Made by a program: the position numbers and the translations under genes. The notes under the pieces are model-generated. The model saw only the letters and a list, made by a program, of their open reading frames with translations. It had not been told where the DNA came from and did no database searches. From Bacillota bacterium (GTDB taxonomy: Bacteria; Bacillota; Clostridia; Peptostreptococcales; Anaerovoracaceae), in the NCBI GenBank assembly GCA_017433375.1, contig JAFRHG010000028.1, positions 1 to 64,000 of the forward strand: a DNA stretch of 64,000 bases, read 5' to 3'. Numbering within the stretch: the first letter of the stretch is position 1; each line of letters begins with the position of its first letter. Positions 22,841-31,585 of this stretch are shown piece by piece.

Positions 22841-24292
22841 ATGCTGAAAGATAAAAAGAAACAACGGAAGCCCCTTCCCTGGAGCCGGAACGCCAAATCC
22901 GGGAACACCAAATCCGACAATACGGCGGAGGTGCCCCAGCTTTCCTACTCCGTAGGCGCGAAGATCCTGGCGGAGCGGAACGCTATTCCCGCTGAGGCCT
23001 ACCGGATGCACGACGTGAAGCGCGGGCTGCGCAACAATAACGGCACCGGCGTCATCGTCGGGCTGACCCACATCGGTGAGGTCTGCGGATACAATCTCGA
23101 TCAGCAGGGGAACAAGATCCCCATGGAAGGAAAGCTCTACTACCGGGGCTACGACATCGAGGACCTGGTGAACAGCTGCCTGGAGGAAAACCGGTTCGGG
23201 TTCGAGGAGATCTCCTATCTGCTGATCATGGGTGAACTGCCCAGCAAAAAAGAACTGGACGCCTTCTGCCGGATCCTGGGGGACTACCGGGAGCTTCCCA
23301 CGGGGTTTGCCCGGGACATGATCCTGACGGCGCCGTCAAAGAACATCATGAACAAGCTGGCCCGGAGCGTCCTGGCCCTCTACAGTTTTGACGACAATCC
23401 TGATGATATCTCCGTGGACAATGTGCTCCGCCAGTCCTTCCAGCTGATGGGCAATTTCCCGGCGATCATTTCCTACGCCTATCAGGCCAAGAGCTCCTTC
23501 TTCGACAGGATGAGCCTGCACCTGCATTCGCCCATTCCCGAGTTGTCTACCTCGGAGAACATCCTGCGGATGCTGCGGCCCATGGGCGAGTACACCGAAC
23601 TGGAGGCCAAGCTGCTGGACATCAGTATGATGCTCCACGCCGAACACGGCGGCGGCAACAATTCCTCCTTCACCACCCATCTGGTCACTTCAGCCGGCAC
23701 GGACACCTACTCCGCCATCGCGGCGGCCGTGGGATCCCTCAAGGGGCCCAAGCACGGCGGCGCCAACATTGCGGTCATCAACATGATGAACAACATCAAG
23801 GAGAACGTGCCCAACCTGAACGACCGGGGCAAGCTGGACGACTATCTGGTGAAGATCATGAAAAAAGAAGCCCACGACCGGACCGGTCTGATCTATGGCA
23901 TGGGCCATGCGATCTATACCCTGTCCGATCCACGGGCTAAGATTCTGAAATCCATGGCCAAAAAACTGGCCGAAAGCAAAGGACTGATCGACGACTTCCT
24001 TCTCTGCGACTACATCGAGCGCCACGTGCCCAGGCTTTATGCCGAAGTGCACAAGAAGGAAGTGCTCATGCCGGCCAACGTGGATCTGTATTCCGGCTTC
24101 GTCTACGACGCGCTGAACATCCCCATCGACGTGGCCACCCCCCTCTGTGCCACCGCGCGGCTGTCGGGCTGGTGCGCCCACCGGATCGAGGAGCTGGTCG
24201 CCGGCGGCAAGCTGATGCGTCCCGCCTACAACTCCGTGCAGAAGCATCTGGACTACACGCCCATTGCCGAGCGGAAGAGTCTCTTCTTCTAG
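22841..24292 (+). CDS. Citrate synthase (citrate/2-methylcitrate synthase family)
   Basis: 483 aa. Condenses acetyl-CoA with oxaloacetate. Family blocks: KLYYRGYDIEDLV, the HAEHGGGNNSSF segment with a catalytic histidine, GPKHGGAN, the GLIYGMGHAIYTLSDPRA block and the C-terminal RLSGWCAHRIEEL. The start is taken as ATG 22841 with GAGG upstream; the open frame extends to 22718 but would begin inside the promoter. The ~40 N-terminal residues before the conserved core are basic and poorly conserved. It stands alone as a monocistron ending in a terminator shared with the convergent amidase gene. Confidence 0.93.
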   Translation: MLKDKKKQRKPLPWSRNAKSGNTKSDNTAEVPQLSYSVGAKILAERNAIPAEAYRMHDVKRGLRNNNGTGVIVGLTHIGEVCGYNLDQQGNKIPMEGKLYYRGYDIEDLVNSCLEENRFGFEEISYLLIMGELPSKKELDAFCRILGDYRELPTGFARDMILTAPSKNIMNKLARSVLALYSFDDNPDDISVDNVLRQSFQLMGNFPAIISYAYQAKSSFFDRMSLHLHSPIPELSTSENILRMLRPMGEYTELEAKLLDISMMLHAEHGGGNNSSFTTHLVTSAGTDTYSAIAAAVGSLKGPKHGGANIAVINMMNNIKENVPNLNDRGKLDDYLVKIMKKEAHDRTGLIYGMGHAIYTLSDPRAKILKSMAKKLAESKGLIDDFLLCDYIERHVPRLYAEVHKKEVLMPANVDLYSGFVYDALNIPIDVATPLCATARLSGWCAHRIEELVAGGKLMRPAYNSVQKHLDYTPIAERKSLFF

Positions 24293-24319
24293 ACTCCGCC
24301 GCAGCGAAAGAATGGAATC

Positions 24320-24357
24320 AAAACCGGAGCGGTTATCCGTACAGCTCCGGTTTTCTG
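24320..24357. terminator. Bidirectional terminator inside a gene end
   Basis: Eleven-bp stem (24320-24330 with 24344-24354, AAAACCGGAGC) with TTTT tracts on both sides. It ends citrate synthase transcription on the plus strand. The stop and last codons of the convergent amidase gene (stop at 24333) lie within it. Confidence 0.8.
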
Positions 24358-25142
24358 TGTTTAAGCAAAGGCAACTGTTCCCGAATCTCATCCACCCGGT
24401 CGAAGTCGATGTCCGCGGCGACGATCTGGGCCTTCTCGTCCCCGTGGGCGATAAAGTCGCCCCAGGGGCTGGCGATGCAGGAGTTGCCGTAGGCCACGTA
24501 GACGCCCTGCTCATCTCTGGCCGGCGCGTTGGCCGCGAAATAGACCTGGTTGTCCAGGGCTCTGGCCCGCATGGTCAGATCCCAGTGGGCCGGTCCCGTG
24601 GTCATGTTGAAGGCCGCCGGCAGGACGATCAGTTTCGCCCCGGCCAGGGCCATCTTCCGGTGCCATTCGGGGAAGCGGACGTCGTAGCAGATGGCCACGC
24701 CGATCTTTCCGAATTCCGTATCCAGCAGGGTCATGTCTTTTCCCGCTGTCAGGGTGTCCGATTCCATGAACCGGATACCGCCCTTCACATCGATGTCGAA
24801 GAGGTGCACTTTCCGGTGCCGGCCGATCACCTGTCCCTTGGGATCAAAGCAGAAGGATGTATTGTAGACCTTATCTCCGTCCAGCTCCGAAATGGATCCG
24901 CCGATGAGCCAGATGCCCAGCTCATCCGCCAGGCGGGACATGAATTCCACCGTCGGCCCGTCCGCCGGCTCCGCGTACTCCCGGAAATAATCGTTGGAAT
25001 AGGGGCAGTCCCACATCTCCGGCAGGGAGATGACCTGTCCCCCCTCTTCCGCCGCCTTGCGGATGAATGTTTCCGCGATCTTTCTGCTCTCCTCTTTGTC
25101 CATGGATCCTGCCATCTGGCAGAGCGCCAATCTGAAACTCAT
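24333..25142 (-). CDS. Nitrilase-superfamily amidase (omega-amidase/Nit2-like)
   Basis: 269 aa carbon-nitrogen hydrolase. The Glu-Lys-Cys triad is visible: Glu in SLPEMW near residue 42, Lys in GRHRKVHLFD near 110 and Cys in GVAICYDVRFPE near 150. The HLFDIDVKGG region is like omega-amidases that deaminate alpha-ketoglutaramate or alpha-ketosuccinamate, fitting amino-acid fermentation; the substrate is inferred. ATG overlaps the Nudix stop by 4 bp. The last codons form the shared terminator and include a copy of CAAAGGCAA (24366-24374). Confidence 0.88.
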   Translation of the reverse strand: MSFRLALCQMAGSMDKEESRKIAETFIRKAAEEGGQVISLPEMWDCPYSNDYFREYAEPADGPTVEFMSRLADELGIWLIGGSISELDGDKVYNTSFCFDPKGQVIGRHRKVHLFDIDVKGGIRFMESDTLTAGKDMTLLDTEFGKIGVAICYDVRFPEWHRKMALAGAKLIVLPAAFNMTTGPAHWDLTMRARALDNQVYFAANAPARDEQGVYVAYGNSCIASPWGDFIAHGDEKAQIVAADIDFDRVDEIREQLPLLKHRKPELYG

Positions 25143-25837
25143 TTTTTCCTCTCTTCCTGCGCCGGGGTATTCCCCTCAGGAGCCTCCCCTTTCAGCGCTT
25201 CCATCAATACCTTCGTTACTCTGCCCGTCAGACCCCAGACAGCCCAGCCGTCCACATCGTAGACGGGGACCGGCGAGTTGAACCGGGCCCAGGGATAGGA
25301 ACCTGCTCCTGTCACCCGGTCATAGGGGAAATCCTCCGGCCCCTCCTGAATGTTCTCCGTCCAGTACAGCTCCGGCTCCGCCGCCAGCAGATCCTCCAGG
25401 GAAAGGGTGAACACCCGGTCCACCTCCGCCCGGCTGATATCCAGCCGCTCTTCCGCTCCTTCCCGGACGAATCCGGGATAGCAGTGCATGGCGAAACGGC
25501 CGACGCCGTAGATCGTGGTCAGCTCATCCAGAAGCTCGATGTCCTCCGCCGGGATCCCGATTTCCTCTTCCGTCTCCCGCAGGGCACAATCGGCCCAGCT
25601 CTCCCCTTCTTCCACCATGCCGCCGGGAAAGCATATCTCTCCCGGCTGGCGGTCCAGGTCGCTGGCCCGCACTTCGTAGAGCACCCGCAGCCCCTCCGGA
25701 GTCCTCAGCAGAGGGATCAGCACGGCATAATGCCGGAAATTGTTTTCCGTCACCGGGGAGACAGCATGCAGCCTTTCCCGGACCAGACCCTCGTCCATCA
25801 ATTCTTCGTTGTATATTTCGTCACATGTTTCCTTCAT
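25139..25837 (-). CDS. Nudix hydrolase, CoA-pyrophosphatase type
   Basis: 232 aa. The Nudix box is complete (GGMVEEGESWADCALRETEE), preceded by RQPGEICFPGG, the extended signature of NudL-like CoA diphosphatases that split CoA to 3',5'-ADP and phosphopantetheine. The frame opens at 25951, but ATG 25837 overlaps the upstream EamA stop by 4 bp (ATGA) and is the natural coupled start. The C-terminal ~25 residues are charged and unconserved. Middle gene of a three-gene coupled operon. Confidence 0.85.
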   Translation of the reverse strand: MKETCDEIYNEELMDEGLVRERLHAVSPVTENNFRHYAVLIPLLRTPEGLRVLYEVRASDLDRQPGEICFPGGMVEEGESWADCALRETEEEIGIPAEDIELLDELTTIYGVGRFAMHCYPGFVREGAEERLDISRAEVDRVFTLSLEDLLAAEPELYWTENIQEGPEDFPYDRVTGAGSYPWARFNSPVPVYDVDGWAVWGLTGRVTKVLMEALKGEAPEGNTPAQEERKK

Positions 25838-26748
25838 GTAGTCTTTCTCCGTTCTTCCTGCACTTTCTTCTGATAGCCCGCCCTCTTCTGCCACATAATG
25901 TTCAGCAGGGACGCGGTCAGGATCAGGGCGATGCCCAGTATCGTATTCCACAGGATGGTCTCCTTCAGCACGATCCTGGCCAGCACGGGAGCGATGGCCG
26001 GTTTCAGGAAAAAGGCGAAGGAACCCGTCGCCGCGTCGGACAGTTCAATGGCCTTGAAGTAACAGTAGTATCCCACGCCGGTCACCAGGATGCCCACATA
26101 GAGCACGATAGGCAGGTGCTCGGCCACCCCGGCCACCACCGGCTTGCCGAGGATCAGAATGATCACCAGCAGGATCAGGGATCCGATGAGAAAACTGAAG
26201 CTGGTCTGGGCGATGAGTCCCATCCGCTCGGCGCAGACCTTGCCGGCCACGGTGTAAGCGCCGAAGAAAAAGGCCGACAGCAGCATGAGTCCCATGCCGT
26301 AGAGGGTGTTCCCCGCCTGGATGTCCCAGGGCCGCAGCATGAACACCACGCCGGTCAGCGCGATGGCCAGCACCACCAGTTTCTCCCGGTCCAGTTTTTC
26401 CGCCGTAAAGATGTGGGCGAAGACCATGGTGAAAAAGGGGCTGGTGCAGATCAGGACGGCCACGGTGGACGCGTTGGCGGCCATGATGGACAGCTGGAAC
26501 AGCACCATGCTGATGGGTATCCCCAGAGTCCCCACGCCGGCCAGATCCAGCAGATCCCGGGGGCTCAGCCGGTATTGCCTTTGCCTAAGCTCCCGCAGAG
26601 CGAAAGGCAGAAGCACCAGCCCGCCGATGGCAAACCGAAGGAAGGTCAGCTGGAATTCATCGAACTCCCCTCCCCCGATCTTGCAGGACACTTCCATGGA
26701 CCCGAAGAGGAAGGCCGTTATCAACACATATCCGTATACTTTTTTCAT
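25834..26748 (-). CDS. EamA/DMT-family transporter
   Basis: 304 aa, about ten membrane helices in two EamA repeats; the first helix (VYGYVLITAFLFGSMEVSCK) begins at once after MKK. Export of an amino acid or other metabolite is likely, with no specific substrate. ATG 26748 is preferred to 26808 because the longer form would translate through the upstream terminator. Only a weak GGGGA precedes the start. No promoter is seen between it and the terminator at 26784-26812, so expression may depend on read-through. It is coupled by a 4-bp overlap to the Nudix gene. Confidence 0.85.
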   Translation of the reverse strand: MKKVYGYVLITAFLFGSMEVSCKIGGGEFDEFQLTFLRFAIGGLVLLPFALRELRQRQYRLSPRDLLDLAGVGTLGIPISMVLFQLSIMAANASTVAVLICTSPFFTMVFAHIFTAEKLDREKLVVLAIALTGVVFMLRPWDIQAGNTLYGMGLMLLSAFFFGAYTVAGKVCAERMGLIAQTSFSFLIGSLILLVIILILGKPVVAGVAEHLPIVLYVGILVTGVGYYCYFKAIELSDAATGSFAFFLKPAIAPVLARIVLKETILWNTILGIALILTASLLNIMWQKRAGYQKKVQEERRKTT

Positions 26749-26783
26749 TCCCCGGACCTGACGCGCTCTTTCCTTTCCGTCGT

Positions 26784-26812
26784 AAAAAACAGAGGCGGTG
26801 TCATCCACCGCC
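26784..26812 (-). terminator. Terminator after the P-loop gene
   Basis: Minus-strand stem GGCGGTG (26806-26812) with CACCGCC (26794-26800), a five-base loop, then TCTG and six T. Confidence 0.75.
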
Positions 26813-26836
26813 CCGCAGTATCATTCTCGCTTCTCT

Positions 26837-27259
26837 CTAGTTCAGGATCTCGCAGCCCTCGAAGTTGACGCCGATCATCTCTTCCTTCTCCGCGCTGACG
26901 CTGACGATGAAGTCGATCTCATAGATCTGGGAGATGACCTTCAGCCGCTCGATGAATTCGGGCAGATCTCCCATGCTCACATCCGCGTGCTTCAGGATGC
27001 TGTCGATGAAGATCATTTCGATGTCGTGATCGGAGCTGATGATTCCGTAGATGAATCCGATGTATTCGTCGATGTTGGTGATGTTCTCAAAATCCTCCAT
27101 GCAGATGACCCTGATACGATAGTTCAGTTCGTACATGAGCCGATGATTTTTGTTGATGAACACGATGCTTCCCGCTGCGGTCTCCACGCTCTCGTTGGCG
27201 ATCTGCAGCATTTTGTTTGTCTTGCCGCTTCCCTTGTGTCCAATGAGTAACTTCACCAT
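26837..27259 (-). CDS. Small P-loop NTPase of unknown function
   Basis: 140 aa. Walker A GHKGSGKTN at residues 7-15 and a Walker B-like strand MIFIDSIL near 83. Similar short proteins in Clostridia are sometimes labelled PilT-like, but the pilus-retraction motifs of PilT are not visible, so I give no function. ATG 27259 has GGAGG. Monocistronic, with its own promoter (27303-27331) and terminator. Confidence 0.7.
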   Translation of the reverse strand: MVKLLIGHKGSGKTNKMLQIANESVETAAGSIVFINKNHRLMYELNYRIRVICMEDFENITNIDEYIGFIYGIISSDHDIEMIFIDSILKHADVSMGDLPEFIERLKVISQIYEIDFIVSVSAEKEEMIGVNFEGCEILN

Positions 27260-27302
27260 AGTCTTATCCTCCCCGTTCGGTGCCGCCGTCTGATTTGAGA
27301 TT

Positions 27303-27331
27303 ATTATACATTATCTGTTCTGCACGGGCAA
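27303..27331 (-). promoter_or_regulatory. Promoter of the P-loop gene
   Basis: Minus-strand TTGCCC (27326-27331), 17-bp spacer, TATAAT (27303-27308). Confidence 0.65.
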
Positions 27332-27368
27332 CCGGAAATCTGCTCTGCCGAGGAAGGAAATCTCTCTC

Positions 27369-28388
27369 CTACCTTCTCCGCCGCAGCTGTCCGCAGGCCC
27401 CGTCGATGGAACTGCCCAGCCGTCGCCGCACCGTGGCCGGGACGCCTGCCGACTCCAGCATGTCCGCGAACTCCTGGGCCCGGACCCGGCTGCTTCCGCG
27501 TTTTCCAATTTCTTCCACTTCGTTGAGGGGGATCAGATTGACGTGGCAGAGCATGCCCCGCAGGATCCGGGTCAGGTCCTCCGCATCCCGGTCCCCATCG
27601 TTTTCCCCGGCGATCAGGGCGTATTCAAAGGTGATCCGCCGCCGGGTCTTCTCCGTGTACTCCCGGGCCGCCTCCAGCAGGTCCTCCAGGGGATATTTTC
27701 TGTCCACGGGCATGATCTTCCGCCGGTCCTCATCCTTCGTTCTGTGCAGGGAGATGGCCAGGTTGACCTGGGGGAAGTCTTTTCCAAAGGCAACGATGCC
27801 CGGAATGATTCCGCTGGTGGACACGGTCATGGCCCGCCAGCCCATGTTCCGTCCCTGGGGATCGTGAAGGAGGTTCAGGAAACGGCTGACCTGTTCGTAG
27901 TTGTCAAAGGGCTCTCCCATGCCCATGATCACGATGTGGCTGATCCTCTCCCCCGCCTCACGCTCGGCAGCGAAAAGCTGGCCCAGCATTTCCCCGGCGC
28001 TCAGGTTCCGAACGAATCCGTCCAGGGCGGAGGCGCAGAAAGTACAGCCCATCCGGCAGCCGACCTGGGAGGACACGCAGAGGGAATTGCCGTAGCGGTA
28101 GGCCATGAACACGCCTTCCACCCGCTCCCCGTCGGCCAGCTCAAAGAGGAACTTCCGGGTACCGTCCGTTGGATCCTCCTGCCGGCGGATCACCCGGGCC
28201 GGCGTGATGTCGGCTTCCTCCTTCAGTTTCTCCCGGAAGGCGGCGGGCAGATCCGTCATCTCGTCGAAGCTTCCCGCACCCCGGTGAATCCACTGAAATA
28301 ACTGTTTGCCGCGGTAGGGCTTCTCGCCCAGTGCCGCGGCAAACGCTTTCATTTCATCCAGATTGAAGTCCAGCAGATTCTGCTTCAT
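27369..28388 (-). CDS. rlmN: 23S rRNA (adenine2503-C2)-methyltransferase / tRNA methyltransferase
   Basis: 339 aa radical-SAM enzyme that methylates A2503 of 23S rRNA and A37 of some tRNAs. The cluster motif CRMGCTFC lies near residue 110, preceded by SLCVSSQVG; GMGEPFDNY, LAISLHRTKDEDR and the C-terminal GSSIDGACGQL with the second catalytic cysteine are present. It follows ileS by 18 bp and is probably co-transcribed with it. Confidence 0.95.
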   Translation of the reverse strand: MKQNLLDFNLDEMKAFAAALGEKPYRGKQLFQWIHRGAGSFDEMTDLPAAFREKLKEEADITPARVIRRQEDPTDGTRKFLFELADGERVEGVFMAYRYGNSLCVSSQVGCRMGCTFCASALDGFVRNLSAGEMLGQLFAAEREAGERISHIVIMGMGEPFDNYEQVSRFLNLLHDPQGRNMGWRAMTVSTSGIIPGIVAFGKDFPQVNLAISLHRTKDEDRRKIMPVDRKYPLEDLLEAAREYTEKTRRRITFEYALIAGENDGDRDAEDLTRILRGMLCHVNLIPLNEVEEIGKRGSSRVRAQEFADMLESAGVPATVRRRLGSSIDGACGQLRRRR

Positions 28389-28406
28389 GGGAATTGCTTT
28401 TCCTTC

Positions 28407-31400
28407 TTATACTCTCTCCACGTCCAGTCCGGTCCTGTGCCCGTTGAGCTTGACCTCGGGCAGGCCTTCCTTCGGCTCGATGGCCACCGCCAGGGTCTCC
28501 TGCATGATGTAGTCCCGGTGATCCCCGATGGCCGCCGAAACCTCGTCGTCGGCGCAGACGTAGATGTTGATGTTGTCCATCATCTCGTAGTCCTTCTGCT
28601 TACGCATCTGCTGGACCTTTGAGATAAGTTCTCTGGCCAGACCCTCCGAAGCCAGCTCCGGTGTGATCTGCGTATCCAGAATGGTAAATACGTTGTTCTC
28701 CATGGCGACGGCGAAACCCTCCCGGGCGGTGATGCGCACGTCCACCATATCCTTCGTGATCTCCACCGGCTCGCCGTTCAGTTCCAGGGTGATGCTGCCG
28801 TCCCTTTCCAGGGCGGCTACGGTCTGCGCCGGGTCCGCCTGGGCCAGTGCGCCGCCGAAAGCCTTGATGTTCTTGCCCAGGGCCGGGCCGGCCACCTTGA
28901 AGTTGGGCTTCAGGGAGTACTCCATGTACTCCTCCAGATCCCTGGCGAAGACCACTTCTTTGATGTTGAGTTCTTCCTTGATCAGGGGCGTCAGGTCGCT
29001 GATGACCTCCTCGTAGCGGCCATCCACCAGGACCTCCTGCAGAGGCTGGCGCACCTTGATCTTCTCCTGCTCCCGGGTGCCCCGTCCCAGGGCGACCAGG
29101 GTCCGAACCAGATCCATCCTCTCTTCCACGTGATCGTCGATCAGTTCCCCGCGGCATTCCGGGAAGAAGGCCAGGTGCACGGATTCCTCTCCGGTCAGAT
29201 TCACGTACATCTCGTCGGACAGGAAGGGCGCGAAGGGCGCGATCATCCGGGCCACGCCCGCCAGGATCTCATAGGTGGTGGCGTAGACCGCCTTCTTGTC
29301 GTCGGTCAGTTCCTCGCCCCAGAACCGGCGTCTCGCCCTCCGGATATACCAGTTGGACAGGTCCTCATTGACGAAGTCCTGAATGAGGTGGGTCGACTTC
29401 ATGTGGTCGTAGCTGTCCATGGAGGCGGTCACGTTTCTGATCAGGCGGTTGTATTTGGACAGGATCCAGCGATCCAGTTCCGGTCTCTTCTCATAGGGGA
29501 TATCCAGGCTCTCCGCATCCAGCTCGTCCTGGTTGCAGTACAGCACGAAGAAGTTGTAGACGTTCTTCAGGGTGCCGAAGAACTTGCCGGCCACCTCCTT
29601 CAGGCCGTCCTCGTCGAAACGGGTGGGCGACCATGCCGGGGAGGTGTGCAGCAGATACCACCGGGTGGCGTCCGCGCCGTACCTGTCCAGCATATCGAAG
29701 GGATCCACCGTGTTGCCCACGTGCTTGGACATCTTCTTGCCGTCCTTGTCCAGGATCAGGTCGTTGACCAGAACGTTCTTGTAGGGGGATTTGCCCTTGA
29801 TGAACGTGGAGATGGCCATCAGGGAATAGAACCATCCCCTGGTCTGGTCGATGCCCTCGCAGATGAAGTCCGCCGGGAAGAGTTCCTCATCGAACTTCTC
29901 GCTGTTCTCGAACGGGTAGTGCCACTGGGCAAAGGGCATGGCGCCGGAGTCGAACCAGCAGTCCATGACCTCGGGGATCCGGTGCATGGGCTTGCCGCAG
30001 ACCGGACAGGTCAGGGTCACATCGTCCACGTAGGGACGGTGCAGTTCGATGGTTTCGTCGATATCTTCATTGGCCTTTTCCGCCAGCTCCGCCCGGCTGC
30101 CGACACACTCCAGGTGACCGCATTCGCAGCGCCAGATGGGGATCGGCGTTCCCCAGTAGCGGTTCCGGGAAATGGCCCAGTCCTTGACCTCTTCCAGCCA
30201 GTTGCCGAAGCGCTTTTCCCCGACGAAATCCGGATACCAGTTGACGCTGTTGTTGTTCTCCACCAGCTGATCCTTCAGCTTGCTCATGGCGATGTACCAG
30301 CTGGGCTTGGCATAGTAGACCAGGGGCGTTCCGCAGCGCCAGCAGTGGGGATAGTTGTGCTCCATCTTTTCCCGGGACAGGATCTTGTCTTCGGAGGCCA
30401 GCCATTTGATGATCTCCACATCCAGGCCGTCATCCATGACGAAGCGTCCCTTCCAGGGCGTCGCCGTATAGCAGCCCTTCTCATCCACCGGCTGGAGAAC
30501 CGGCAGATCGTACTTTCTTCCGCACTGGTAGTCGTCCTCACCGAAGGCCGGCGCCGTATGGACGATGCCCGTGCCATCCTCGATGGAGACGTAATCCATG
30601 CAGGTGACGAAAAATCCCTTGCGGTCGACTTCGCAGAAAGGCATCAGCTGTTCGTATTCCACATACTCCAGGTCCTTGCCCTTCAGCTCTTCCAGCACCT
30701 CATAGGTGCCTTCACCCAGGGTGCGGTCGGCCAGGTTCTTCGCCACGTAGAACACGTTGCCCGCCTCATCGCCTTCCGTCATCTTCACCTTGACGTAGTC
30801 GATGTCCGGCCCTACAGTCAGGGACACGTTGGACGCCAGGGTCCAGGGCGTGGTGGTCCAGGCCAGGAAGTACTCGTCGGCGTCTTTTCTCTTGAACTTG
30901 GCCGTGATGGTATTGACTTTGACATCCTTGTAGCCCTGGGCGACCTCATGGGACGCCAGTCCCGTCTCGCACCGGGGGCAGTAGGGCAGGATCTTGTATC
31001 CTTCGTAGATCAGGCCGGCCTTGAAGAACTCCTTGATGATCCACCAGCCCGTCTCGATATAGTCGTTGTTCAGGGTGATGTAGGGATCGTCCATATCGCA
31101 CATATAGCCCATGCGGCTGGACATCTTCTCCCACAGTTCCTTGTAGGTGAATACGGAGTCCCTGCACTTCTCGTTGAAAGCGGCGATGCCGTAATCCTCG
31201 ATCTGCTGTTTTCCGTCGATGCCGAGCTGTTTCTCCACCTCGATCTCCACCGGGAGTCCGTGGGTGTCCCAGCCCGCTTTCCGGTTGACCTTGAAGCCTT
31301 TCATGGTCTTGTAACGGTTGACGGAATCCTTCAGGGTCCTGGCCATAACGTGATGAATGCCGGGCTTGCCGTTGGCCGTCGGCGGGCCCTCGTAAAAGAC

Positions 31401-31520
31401 GAAGGACGGGCAGTCCTGCCGTGTGCTCACGCACTTGCCGAGAAGATTCTTCTCTTCCCACTGCTCCGCCTGCTGCGTCTGGAGTTCAGCAATTGGTTTG
31501 TCCGATAGATTCTTGATCAT
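28407..31520 (-). CDS. ileS: Isoleucyl-tRNA synthetase, type 2 (eukaryote-like)
   Basis: 1037 aa class I synthetase. The HIGH-type motif is PTANGKPGIHHVMAR and the KMSKS motif is KKMSKHVGN. An editing domain lies between them (region 200-400) and an anticodon-binding region with a CPRC/CPVCGK zinc-type pair follows. The GIHH variant and length are those of the type-2 IleRS that in studied species is poorly inhibited by mupirocin. The leader from its promoter is only ~30 nt, so no T-box fits. ATG 31520 follows GAGGGA. Confidence 0.95.
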   Translation of the reverse strand: MIKNLSDKPIAELQTQQAEQWEEKNLLGKCVSTRQDCPSFVFYEGPPTANGKPGIHHVMARTLKDSVNRYKTMKGFKVNRKAGWDTHGLPVEIEVEKQLGIDGKQQIEDYGIAAFNEKCRDSVFTYKELWEKMSSRMGYMCDMDDPYITLNNDYIETGWWIIKEFFKAGLIYEGYKILPYCPRCETGLASHEVAQGYKDVKVNTITAKFKRKDADEYFLAWTTTPWTLASNVSLTVGPDIDYVKVKMTEGDEAGNVFYVAKNLADRTLGEGTYEVLEELKGKDLEYVEYEQLMPFCEVDRKGFFVTCMDYVSIEDGTGIVHTAPAFGEDDYQCGRKYDLPVLQPVDEKGCYTATPWKGRFVMDDGLDVEIIKWLASEDKILSREKMEHNYPHCWRCGTPLVYYAKPSWYIAMSKLKDQLVENNNSVNWYPDFVGEKRFGNWLEEVKDWAISRNRYWGTPIPIWRCECGHLECVGSRAELAEKANEDIDETIELHRPYVDDVTLTCPVCGKPMHRIPEVMDCWFDSGAMPFAQWHYPFENSEKFDEELFPADFICEGIDQTRGWFYSLMAISTFIKGKSPYKNVLVNDLILDKDGKKMSKHVGNTVDPFDMLDRYGADATRWYLLHTSPAWSPTRFDEDGLKEVAGKFFGTLKNVYNFFVLYCNQDELDAESLDIPYEKRPELDRWILSKYNRLIRNVTASMDSYDHMKSTHLIQDFVNEDLSNWYIRRARRRFWGEELTDDKKAVYATTYEILAGVARMIAPFAPFLSDEMYVNLTGEESVHLAFFPECRGELIDDHVEERMDLVRTLVALGRGTREQEKIKVRQPLQEVLVDGRYEEVISDLTPLIKEELNIKEVVFARDLEEYMEYSLKPNFKVAGPALGKNIKAFGGALAQADPAQTVAALERDGSITLELNGEPVEITKDMVDVRITAREGFAVAMENNVFTILDTQITPELASEGLARELISKVQQMRKQKDYEMMDNINIYVCADDEVSAAIGDHRDYIMQETLAVAIEPKEGLPEVKLNGHRTGLDVERV

Positions 31521-31556
31521 TTCTGTTCCCTCGTTTCGACTGCACTTAACTTGAAC

Positions 31557-31585
31557 ATTCTATAATGCCGTGACGGGAAAGTCAA
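31557..31585 (-). promoter_or_regulatory. ileS promoter
   Basis: Minus-strand TTGACT (31580-31585), 17-bp spacer, TAGAAT (31557-31562). The -35 overlaps the last codon of the histidine kinase gene. Confidence 0.7.

Noticed and set aside
31521..31560. T-box riboswitch ahead of ileS
   Set aside because: The promoter leaves a leader of only about 30 nt, too short for a T-box.
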